A stretch of DNA of 57,912 nt from CAZMNY01 sp964567745 (GTDB lineage: Bacteria; Planctomycetota; Planctomycetia; Pirellulales; Pirellulaceae): positions 1 through 57,912 of the forward strand of contig CAZMNY010000049.1 of NCBI GenBank assembly GCA_964567745.1, given 5' to 3'. Both the position numbers and the translations under genes were made by a program. Of the stretch, positions 1 through 6,571 are shown one piece after another. Numbering within the stretch: position 1 is the first letter of the stretch; each line of letters begins with the position of its first letter. Below the pieces are notes generated by a model. That model had not been told where the DNA came from. It worked only from the letters and a program-made list of their open reading frames with translations, and made no database searches.

Positions 1-109
1 CAACTGGTGTTGGATTGTTGGTCGTGGCTGGTGGCGTGGGCTGCGAACGATCACATCCGCAAATCACAACAGCAACCAGACAAACAACAACAGATTTGGA
101 AAGATGCAT
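1..109 (-). CDS. lipoprotein, N-terminal part only (cut by window edge)
   Basis: The minus strand reads ATG at 109 and stays open for 36 codons to the window edge. The product starts MHLSKSVVVCLVAVVICGCD. That is a short basic n-region, a hydrophobic core and a lipobox-like I-C-G-C, followed by a Pro/Thr/Asn-rich linker. This is the usual layout of a signal-peptidase-II lipoprotein. A purine-rich GAGGCGAG lies just upstream of the ATG and could be the ribosome-binding site. The gene reads out of the window, so its function cannot be judged. It runs in the same direction as the other genes of the integrated element. Confidence 0.55.
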   Translation of the reverse strand, partial: MHLSKSVVVCLVAVVICGCDRSQPTPPATTNNPTPV

Positions 110-256
110 GCTCGCCTCGCTGGGTAAAGATTGATTGACTCGCAGCCGCCTCTGTCAAACCATGGTGCGCCAACCACATTGCTCGCATTCTACGGCCGCC
201 GCGTCCGCTCCGCCATCACTTCAGCTCGGCGAATCGCTTTCTTGCCTTAGTCTTCA

Positions 257-673
257 TCAGTCGCTCCTTTGGTTGGTTGACTCGGGAAGTACCTCGCTTC
301 CACGGATTACACGCAGCAAACAATTCACCTTGGTCAGCGCCTCGATGTCCAGCCCGCTAAGGGTGTCGAGTCCATCCCAGAGGAACCGACCCATCCGCCT
401 CGCAAGCTCGTCCGCACCGATTGCGTAATCGCACACAAGAGGTGCTGCCGACACACCATGAAGTGCGAGCCACTCAAATTTTTCGTCGCGGCTAATCGGC
501 ACCGTGGATTGAAGTCGGTAATGCAGTGCCAATTCGACGAGGAATTGAATTTGCTCCGACCGAAACTTCGCGAGTCCCTAAGTCACATCGGGGTCGCCGT
601 TGTGATAGCAATCATTCGCCAGCTCTTGAAAGTCATCGGTAATCCTTGCTACTTCGTTCGATGTGAAATTCAT
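257..673 (-). pseudogene. small ORF with an in-frame amber stop at codon 32
   Basis: An ATG at 673 is preceded by a strong AAAGGAGAG ribosome-binding site. The frame reads MNFTSNEVARITDDFQELAN and on to a TAG at 580-578 (codon 32), after which the same frame stays open to the stop at 257. Without the TAG the product would be 138 residues. A TTG at 532 could restart translation and give about 91 residues. No known family is recognised. It is the gene immediately downstream of the AAA ATPase (22 nt gap) and probably shares its transcript. It may be a pseudogene, a restart pair, or the result of a sequencing error. Confidence 0.5.
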
Positions 674-695
674 CCTACTCTCCTTTAGAAAAAAA

Positions 696-2063
696 TTAGT
701 TGAGCTTCCGCTCCTTGGGTTGCTCGGACTGCTCGGACACTTTTTGTTTTCCATGCTTGCATACGATTCCGCGTTGGTGCTGCTGGTCGGATGGACGGAC
801 CCCTATAGGGGTCCTGTCCGACCACCACCACCCGTATGCTCGGACTGTCCGACCAGTACCGACCACCTCTTTGAGCCGCCATCCTTGCTCCGTCCGCGTG
901 TGCTTCTGAATGGCTAACAACTCGACTTCGCCCGACTCGACCAGTTCGAACCAAGGCTGCTCGAATGTTGAGCTACTCAGTCCCGCGGTGGCTCGGATTG
1001 CCGACTTGGTTTCGGGTCCGATCTTCCGCACTGCGCGGCGGATCTTGTCTTTCCGCTGCTCGGTCTTTTGGTTGAGTTCGCGGGTTCGCTTCTGATCGCG
1101 ATCGCGTTCCGCCGCCGCCCGCACCTCGGCGTGATCGGATATCTCGACTTGCCACACGCGATTGGGGTAGAGTCCTTCGTTGATATCGAGTCCCCACAAG
1201 CCGCTGTGGCCGACACTCCCGCCGACGCTGAGCCAGAGCCGATGGTCGCCCGTTCCTGGCTCGTATTGCTCACGTCGCCCAATCAGAAGCCAAGCACGGG
1301 CGAACTCTTGGAATCCAGACCAAGCGATATCCTCGAGCTCTGGCGGATCGTAGTAACCCGCGTCGCCGTTTGTCCGATGCTTCCGCGTGTGGTGGACTAG
1401 AATCGGCGTTATGCCGTACTCCTGGCAAACTTGAGCGAATCCCACAAGCACTCCGCCGACAGCGAATAGGCTCGACTCGTTACCGCCAAGATCCATACAA
1501 AGATAGGCGGGATCAACGAACAGCACCTCGATGCCGTCCGCTTGGCAGAATGCAACCAGTTCATCCAGAGCCGCCCCGGAAGCGATACGCGGTAGCTTGG
1601 TGCCGACAATGAGTGATTCGCCGAGGTGCGCAAGCGACTGACCGCGAGCCTTACAGATACGCTTGGCGGTTTCCTGAATCGTGCCGAGTCCGCTTTCGCC
1701 CGATAGGAAAGCAACCCGTTTCCGATTTGGCACATCGAAGCGATCTAGAAACGGTGTCGCGGTCGCGATGCTGATTGCCAGATCCAACGCGGCGTTCGTT
1801 TTCAAGCACTTCTTGCCGCCCGCCATGATGTGCGGTTGATTGCCGACTAGGATCCGATCAACGATAAACTCGACGCGATAATCTCCCGCCGCGAGTTCGC
1901 TCGCCGTGATGCGCTCCAACTTGTGTGGGTTGTGCTCGGCGTTGCTTGGGGCGGCGGGCTCGTTTTGAATCGCTCGCCGCTCGGCTTGCTCGTCGGCTTC
2001 GGCTTGCTCGTCGGCATCGGCAGTCCCGTTTTGCCTGGCGAGATACTGGTCGGTCCAGTTCAT
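696..2063 (-). CDS. RepA-like AAA family ATPase (AAA_25 type) of an integrated element
   Basis: The protein has 455 residues. A P-loop variant, AGGKKCLKT, ends in Lys-Thr, and the segment after it (NAALDLAISIA) is typical of phage and plasmid RepA/DnaB-like ATPases. A Walker-B-like strand, VLFVDPAYLCMD, and a sensor-like LVHHTRK follow. The C-terminal third is charged and helical and ends in Ser/Glu/Gln/Lys. Such ATPases load or drive helicases in plasmid or phage replication; that role is inferred. The start at 2063 is chosen because its ATG overlaps the TGA of the upstream small gene (ATGA), which implies translational coupling. The 3' end carries a dense set of GTCGGAC-like repeats. Confidence 0.8.
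   Translation of the reverse strand: MNWTDQYLARQNGTADADEQAEADEQAERRAIQNEPAAPSNAEHNPHKLERITASELAAGDYRVEFIVDRILVGNQPHIMAGGKKCLKTNAALDLAISIATATPFLDRFDVPNRKRVAFLSGESGLGTIQETAKRICKARGQSLAHLGESLIVGTKLPRIASGAALDELVAFCQADGIEVLFVDPAYLCMDLGGNESSLFAVGGVLVGFAQVCQEYGITPILVHHTRKHRTNGDAGYYDPPELEDIAWSGFQEFARAWLLIGRREQYEPGTGDHRLWLSVGGSVGHSGLWGLDINEGLYPNRVWQVEISDHAEVRAAAERDRDQKRTRELNQKTEQRKDKIRRAVRKIGPETKSAIRATAGLSSSTFEQPWFELVESGEVELLAIQKHTRTEQGWRLKEVVGTGRTVRAYGWWWSDRTPIGVRPSDQQHQRGIVCKHGKQKVSEQSEQPKERKLN
720..870. repeat. iteron-like GTCGGAC repeats and an 18-bp palindrome
   Basis: Within the 3' end of the ATPase gene the motif TCGGAC or its complement GTCCGA recurs many times. Examples are GCTCGGACTGCTCGGACAC near 725, TGTCCGACCA near 815, and TCGGACTGTCCGACCA near 840. 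At 797-814 lies a perfect palindrome, GGACCCCTATAGGGGTCC. It is flanked by further inverted GGTCGGA / TCCGACC arms, so the whole forms a long imperfect palindrome. Replication initiators of plasmids often bind iterons next to or inside their own gene. That use here is inferred. Confidence 0.5.
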
Positions 2064-2323
2064 GACTGCCACCCCGAACTCAAAACGCACGCGGTCGCCA
2101 TCTTGCGGGCGACTTCATGCAACTTGCCTCGGCGGATTTCTTTCGGGATGTCACAGAACAGTGACGTGATTGCCAGTTGTTCGGCGAATGTCCCGATCGG
2201 CCGAGTGATCGCCAGCGGTTCGCCGTCCAATCCGCGTTGTCGAGCTATCCGCCGCACGACTTGGGCGAGCCGCCCGATTGCGATGTAGTCGTTGCCGCTT
2301 TCGCGGTCGCCTGTACAATTCAT
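2060..2323 (-). CDS. small protein of unknown function, coupled to the AAA ATPase
   Basis: The product has 87 residues and starts MNCTGDRESGNDYIAIGRLA. It looks soluble and helical, with an Arg-rich middle (VVRRIARQRG). Its TGA overlaps the ATG of the ATPase gene by 4 nt, so the two are probably translated together. An in-frame GTG at 2344 is an alternative start; neither has a clear ribosome-binding site. No family is recognised. Position between a DNA-binding protein gene and the ATPase suggests an accessory in replication or regulation of the element, but that is inference only. Confidence 0.55.
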   Translation of the reverse strand: MNCTGDRESGNDYIAIGRLAQVVRRIARQRGLDGEPLAITRPIGTFAEQLAITSLFCDIPKEIRRGKLHEVARKMATACVLSSGWQS

Positions 2324-2352
2324 CTGTTCGCCCGCCGTGAACACAATTCGAG

Positions 2353-2382
2353 AACCGCACGTTCGCCGCGTGCGGTTTTTTT
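2353..2382 (+). terminator. intrinsic terminator on the strand opposite to the element's genes
   Basis: A perfect 9-bp stem AACCGCACG (2353-2361) / CGTGCGGTT (2369-2377) with a 7-nt loop runs into seven T residues on the plus strand. All neighbouring genes are on the minus strand, so it would stop antisense transcription just before the 5' end of the 87-residue gene. On the minus strand the hairpin has no T-run. Confidence 0.6.
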
Positions 2383-2394
2383 CGTAGACGCTCG

Positions 2395-2670
2395 TTATCG
2401 AGTTCGCCGAGGCGGCATCGACCGAGACTGCTGAGAGTTCTCGCCAAGAAATCGGATCAACTCGGATCCGAGAATGAAGCTCGAGCGTCCGTAGTACTGG
2501 ACGTTGAGCCCCGCGAGACGGGCTCGGCGGAAACTATGCGGACCCCAGCGAAGAATCTCACCCGCCCGTTTAACCGAGTACAAAACATCGGGCGAGAGTT
2601 CGCCCGAATCGCCTGGCGTTTTGGTGAGTCGCGTTTGCTTGGCGGGCTTGTTCAATCGATTCGTAGGCAT
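2395..2670 (-). CDS. small winged-helix / excisionase-like DNA-binding protein
   Basis: The product has 91 residues if started at the ATG at 2670, which has a TGAGGA ribosome-binding site 9 nt upstream. An in-frame upstream start at 2703 would add 11 residues and has no such site. The core ELSPDVLYSVKRAGEILRWG, followed by HSFRRARLAGLNVQYYGRS, resembles MerR/excisionase-type helix-turn-helix proteins, in which a Gly-Leu-x-Val-x-x-x-Gly-Arg turn follows the recognition helix. Such proteins control excision or replication of integrated elements. The gene lies 71 nt upstream of the 87-residue gene on the same strand and probably belongs to the same operon. Confidence 0.6.
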   Translation of the reverse strand: MPTNRLNKPAKQTRLTKTPGDSGELSPDVLYSVKRAGEILRWGPHSFRRARLAGLNVQYYGRSSFILGSELIRFLGENSQQSRSMPPRRTR

Positions 2671-2754
2671 CTGTAGAATCCTCAGAGGACAGTGAGTAGT
2701 CAATCACACTGCTTGAGGTTTTACAGACAATGCGAGACACGAGTGTCTTGTGTC

Positions 2755-3458
2755 TCAGTTTTTGTCGAAGTACCTGAGAACGGTTTTCGGATCGATTATC
2801 AAACCCTTGCCGCGGATTTCGTTCGCGACCGTTTTGCTGGCGGGAGTTCGCTTTACGTCCGCCGCCAGCAACTCCCGCATGCGGTTCATGACATGCTTCG
2901 CCGCTTCGGGATGGTCGTCTAGCTTGCAGCCTTGAGAGCCGACACGATTCGCGCGGGGCTCAAATGGCGTAACTTCTGCGGTTCGAATCAGACTGCCCAA
3001 GTGGTAGAAGTCCGAAAGCATAGCGACATCAGACTCTGGCAATTCACGGTCGCTTAGCCCTTCGCGAATCCTCGCTAGACAACTCGATGCGTGCTTGGCG
3101 TAGTAGTCATCGGGGGAAACCTTCTCCAGCCGTTCCTCGATTCGGGCTAGGCTCTGTCCCTTAATACCAGTTGATGAGCATTCTTGCGATCGCGATGTAG
3201 ATCATGGCGAGGTAGTGCTCGAGTTTTTTCTCGTAGCGGGTCGCGATTCGTCGAGCTTCCTTGATGTCAATTTCTATGCAATCCCAATTAAGGGACAGAG
3301 CCTAGGAAAGACTCGATCGAGTGGGGAGAGAAGTACCAAGCATCGGCTAGAACCTCGCACTCCTCGCCCTCTGCCCAAGATACTATGACACGTTCAAAGA
3401 TCCCGCGGTTCTCAACCTTGTATTCGACAGACTTCGCAACACGCTTTTCGTCGGCCAA
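2755..3458 (-). pseudogene. 182-residue gene of unknown function split by a small IS5-type element
   Basis: The 3' part is open on the minus strand from the stop at 2755 back to 3150, where an inserted element begins. On the other side of the element the frame continues from 3305 up to a TTG at 3458, which has a GGTGAG site 6 nt upstream. Removing the element plus one CTAG copy joins codons ...GAG TCT TTC CTA | GCC CGA ATC... in phase with no stop, giving 182 residues. The N-part starts (M)ADEKRVAKSVEYKVENRG and the C-part ends TVLRYFDKN. As it stands the first part ends in the element at a TAA after 56 codons. No family is recognised. Confidence 0.75.
3147..3305 (-). mobile_element. 151-bp internally deleted IS5-family (IS427-like) element with CTAG target duplication
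   Basis: The arms CTAGGCTCTGTCCCTTAAT (3147-3165) and its exact reverse complement (3287-3305) bound the element. The outer CTAG on each side fits a 4-bp target duplication, so the element itself is 3151-3301. Inside, the minus strand encodes the last residues of an IS5-type transposase: IKEARRIATRYEKK, then HYLAMIYIAIARML and a TAA in the terminal repeat. Almost all of the transposase gene is missing, so the element cannot move by itself. CTAG-type duplications are known for the IS427 group of IS5. It splits the 182-residue gene. Confidence 0.8.
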
Positions 3459-3486
3459 GATGTCTCACCGTGTTTGCCGAGTCGCC

Positions 3487-3524
3487 TGTAACGAATCGCC
3501 ACGGTGAGTGAACGATTCGTTACA
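3487..3524. repeat. 12-bp inverted repeat upstream of the split gene
   Basis: TGTAACGAATCG (3487-3498) and CGATTCGTTACA (3513-3524) are perfect inverted repeats with a 14-nt loop. They lie just upstream of the TTG start of the split gene on the minus strand. An operator for an element-encoded regulator is possible. There is no T-run, so a terminator is unlikely. Confidence 0.5.
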
Positions 3525-3698
3525 GACGGTCGCAGGAGCTACCTGCTACTCGGCTCGATTATGTTAGTGGCACCCAACTTGGCACCCAAACGTCGGTTGG
3601 TTCGGCTATTGTCGCGAATAATGCGAAACGCGGGAGCCCCTAAAAACGCGGTGCGAATGCAATCAAAATGCAAAGCGAAAATCTCGCATGTACTTTTC

Positions 3699-3734
3699 AT
3701 CCGTAGGTCCAGGGTTCGAGCCCCTGCGCCCTCA
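3699..3734 (+). other. tRNA-Lys 3'-half fragment, probable attachment site (att)
   Basis: The 36 nt form the 3' part of a tRNA. ATCCGT matches the anticodon-stem 3' strand, AGGTC the variable loop, CAGGG-TTCGAGC-CCCTG is a perfect T-arm, and CGCCCTC plus A is the acceptor strand and discriminator. Immediately upstream CTTTT matches a tRNA-Lys(UUU) loop, but position 37 is C instead of the usual A and no 5' acceptor GAGGGCG is found in the preceding 80 nt. So it is not a complete tRNA. Tyrosine-recombinase elements often insert into tRNA 3' ends and leave such a copy. The intact tRNA and the integrase would lie left of the window. Confidence 0.7.
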
Positions 3735-3871
3735 TGTTTTTCTTTTTTCACGGCTGTTCTAGCCGAGAGTGTTATCCCACGCAGCCGAATCTTGCCTCGC
3801 TGCGCGCATCCCTATTCCGATTAGCTCAGCGAAATTGGTTTGGCCAGTAAGTATCGACGGCACATGGCCGT

Positions 3872-5485
3872 TCAGCTCGGTTTGCGATACTGCTGTTGCC
3901 ACGCTTTGGGTTTCACGGCCACGTCGCTATCGTCTTGATAATGTTCGCGAATCGCTTTGAGTTTCGCTTTCATTTTCGCGATTTGTTTCGCGTGGGACGG
4001 GCTGTTGTAGAGGTTGCTGAGTTCGTCTGGATCTTCTTGGAGGTCGTAAAATTCCCACTCGTCAAAATGATAGAACCTCATCAACTTGTAGCGGTCTGTA
4101 CGAATGCCGTAGTGCCTTGGCACCATGTGAACGCTGGGGTACTCGTAGTAGTGGTAGTAGATCGCGTCACGCCATTTGTCCGGCGTCTGACCCTTCAGAA
4201 GCGGAGTGAGCGAGGCACCTTGCATGTCGCTGGGGATCTCGGCACCGGCCATGTCGAGAAAGGTCTCGGCGTAGTCGAGGTTCTGCACTAAGTCGGTGTT
4301 GCGCGAACCCGCTTTGGTGACGCCGGGCCACTTGACGATCAGCGGCATCTTCAACGATTCTTCGTACATCCAACGCTTGTCGTACCAGCCGTGGTCGCCG
4401 ACGTAGAAGCCTTGATCCGATGAATAAATCACGACCGTATTCTTGTCGAGTCCCAACTCTTTCAGCGTCTCCGTGAGTCGGCCTACGTTTTCGTCGACTC
4501 CCTTCAGGCAACGCATGTAATTTTTCGCGTAGCGCTGAAACTTCCAGCGGACGAGATCCTTGCCACTCAATTTGGCTTCATGAAACGCTTTGTCCTTCGG
4601 TCCGTACGCCGCTCTCCAAGCCTTAAGTTGTTTGGGGCTCATTCGTTTCATGTTTCGCCAGGCCGATCGGTCGAAACGCCCTTCCTTCGCGTTACCGTCG
4701 AAGTCAGCGGTGAGGTCGACGAATAGGTCGAAGTTGAGGTCCATGTGCCGATCGATTTCCAGCTCCTGCCACCGCGCTGGACTCGCGTTGTCTTCCCATT
4801 TGTCGAACAGAGTTGACGGTTCGGGAATGTCGATATCGTCGTACAGGTTGAGGTGCCTGAGGGCGGGCATCCAGTTGCGGTGAGGTGCCTTGTGCTGACA
4901 CATCAACATGAACGGCTTGTCGCTGGAACGCCTTTGCTTGAGCCACTCGATCGACATGTCGGTGACGATGTCGGTGCAATGCCCTTCGACTCGAATCTTA
5001 CCTTTGGGCGTTTGAAAGTCGGGATTGTAGTAAAGTCCCTGCCCCGGCAAGACTCGCCATTGGTCGAATCCCTGAGGCTTACTTTTGAGGTGCCACTTGC
5101 CGAAGAAAGCGGTGTCATATCCCGCTTTCTGCAGCAGCTTGGGGAAAGTCTGTTGATCGCCGTCGAATCGGTTTCCATTGTTCATGAAACCGTTCTTGTG
5201 GCTATGCTTGCCGGTGAGAATCACAGCTCGACTTGGCCCACAGATCGAATTCGTACAGAAGCTGTTTTCGAACAACATGCCTTGGCGAGCGAGCTGATCG
5301 ATATTCGGCGTCGGGTTGACCGGCTTGAGCCAACCGTTGTAGGCACCGATCGCGTGCGGTGCGTGATCGTCAGTAAAGATGAATAGGATGTTGGGGCGAT
5401 CCGCAGCCCGAGCTTGCGAATCAAGACCTGCCATAGCAGCAAAGCAAACGGTGGCGATCAGGGCCGAGCAAAGATGTCGTGTCAT
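3872..5485 (-). CDS. secreted formylglycine-type sulfatase
   Basis: The protein has 537 residues and hydrolyses sulfate esters, probably of algal or other polysaccharides, outside the cytoplasm. The start MTRHLCSALIATVCFAAMAG gives a signal peptide ending near ARA-AD. The metal-binding DD is at 39-40, and the C-x-P-S-R site (CGPSR, 82-86) holds Cys82, which is converted to formylglycine. GKWHLKS and a late SSDQGFYVGDHGWYDKRW supply further active-site residues. The C-terminal EFYDLQEDPDELSNL is typical of the family. An ORF start 48 nt upstream is rejected because the signal peptide begins at 5485. The exact substrate cannot be read from the sequence. Confidence 0.92.
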   Translation of the reverse strand: MTRHLCSALIATVCFAAMAGLDSQARAADRPNILFIFTDDHAPHAIGAYNGWLKPVNPTPNIDQLARQGMLFENSFCTNSICGPSRAVILTGKHSHKNGFMNNGNRFDGDQQTFPKLLQKAGYDTAFFGKWHLKSKPQGFDQWRVLPGQGLYYNPDFQTPKGKIRVEGHCTDIVTDMSIEWLKQRRSSDKPFMLMCQHKAPHRNWMPALRHLNLYDDIDIPEPSTLFDKWEDNASPARWQELEIDRHMDLNFDLFVDLTADFDGNAKEGRFDRSAWRNMKRMSPKQLKAWRAAYGPKDKAFHEAKLSGKDLVRWKFQRYAKNYMRCLKGVDENVGRLTETLKELGLDKNTVVIYSSDQGFYVGDHGWYDKRWMYEESLKMPLIVKWPGVTKAGSRNTDLVQNLDYAETFLDMAGAEIPSDMQGASLTPLLKGQTPDKWRDAIYYHYYEYPSVHMVPRHYGIRTDRYKLMRFYHFDEWEFYDLQEDPDELSNLYNSPSHAKQIAKMKAKLKAIREHYQDDSDVAVKPKAWQQQYRKPS

Positions 5486-5694
5486 AGAATTGGTCCCGCA
5501 GCGATTTGTGCCAATCAGGTAGCCCGCTCGCATCCGCCACGTTCATACGAACTTACGATGCGGTGCAAGCGGCAGGTGAATACATACAAGACGATATTGA
5601 AGTTTGAGCCGCGCCGACGAGGATTGCGCGCAAAGATCTTCTTGAGCTGAGCCACTTGTGCACTGTCAATGCGGCGACAATCCTTCGCCAACCG

Positions 5695-6279
5695 CTATCC
5701 GCGCGAGCGTTCGAGCAATGTCGCCATGATGATCGACATCAGTGCTCGCAGCTCTTCGACTTCATCGAGTTCGACGAGTTTCTCAAGTATGAACTTACCT
5801 TCCCAGAATGATGGCTGCTTCTTCAATCGCATGACTTCCGTGCCATCGGTCCGGCGAATCGTGTAGGACGGGTTGAAGAAATAGCCGGAGAACATTCCGA
5901 TAATCGCGATGTCGCCCAAAACGGCGTCAGCGACTTTGACCCAGGGGTTGTCTTCCGAAATCGTCATCACGGTTTCGTCGCCTTCGATGATGTCGTAGTG
6001 CGCTTTCCAGATCGAGCGCATTCCTTTGCGTCGCACTCCGCCAATCTCACTGCCTGAAGCGTCGGTGAACCGGTAGCACGCCGAGAAATCAATGATCCTG
6101 TCAGCGTTCATCTGGCAGAGCTGAGTTTGTTGACTCTCGTCTGTGAAAACGTTGATCGCTTCCTTCAGTTTGAACATTTTCTGTTTGACATAACAGATCG
6201 TATTCTCGTTGGCGTCGCGTACGAAAATCTGTGGCGCCATGGCCATGATTTTGAACGAGAGTGAAAGCGGATATTTCAT
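5695..6279 (-). CDS. LURP-one-related / tubby-like domain protein
   Basis: The product has 194 residues from the ATG at 6279; a GTG at 6291 is also in frame. The start MKYPLSLSFKIMAMAPQIFV and the pattern of short beta strands match the LOR family (tubby C-terminal-like fold, scramblase relatives). Supporting segments are QKMFKLKEAINVFTD, MRSIWKAHYDIIEGDE and a hydrophobic helix, ADAVLGDIAIIGMFSGYFF, followed by YTIRRTDGTEVMRLKKQ. There is no signal peptide. Bacterial members are poorly characterised; association with membrane phospholipid is suggested for the fold. It is transcribed divergently from the ceramidase-like gene. Confidence 0.7.
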   Translation of the reverse strand: MKYPLSLSFKIMAMAPQIFVRDANENTICYVKQKMFKLKEAINVFTDESQQTQLCQMNADRIIDFSACYRFTDASGSEIGGVRRKGMRSIWKAHYDIIEGDETVMTISEDNPWVKVADAVLGDIAIIGMFSGYFFNPSYTIRRTDGTEVMRLKKQPSFWEGKFILEKLVELDEVEELRALMSIIMATLLERSRG

Positions 6280-6571
6280 GCTTCGTCTCACTTTGCGATA
6301 AGCTGGCGGACAAGGTGAATCGTGATCAGTGATAACTTATCGTTCGGCCCGCATTGATTCAAGCTATGAACGACCTTGGGCTTGCGCGGCGGGCGGCCAA
6401 TCGGTCAGCTTGTCGCGCTCCATCGTTGCAGCAGGCATCCTTGTTGCAATTGCCTCGCTAGTGGTATTTACTAGACGTCTAACCGAGACCCGACGATCGA
6501 AAGCGCCCACCGCCGGCCTCTGGATGTCGATCGAGTGGCTGCAACGACCTTCTGAGACAACGGAAAAATCG

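Noticed and set aside
3539..3751. Minus-strand frame of 70 codons with EGAGARTLDLRMKS
   Set aside because: This peptide text is the well-known false translation of a tRNA 3' end. The DNA is the tRNA-Lys fragment.
4853..5386. Plus-strand frame of 177 codons opposite the sulfatase
   Set aside because: Antisense to well-conserved sulfatase text; no ribosome-binding site and no family.
6329..6571. Upstream in-frame extension of the ceramidase-like gene
   Set aside because: It includes a hydrophobic stretch, but the ATG at 6572 starts a typical signal peptide, so a second export signal 80 residues earlier is unlikely.
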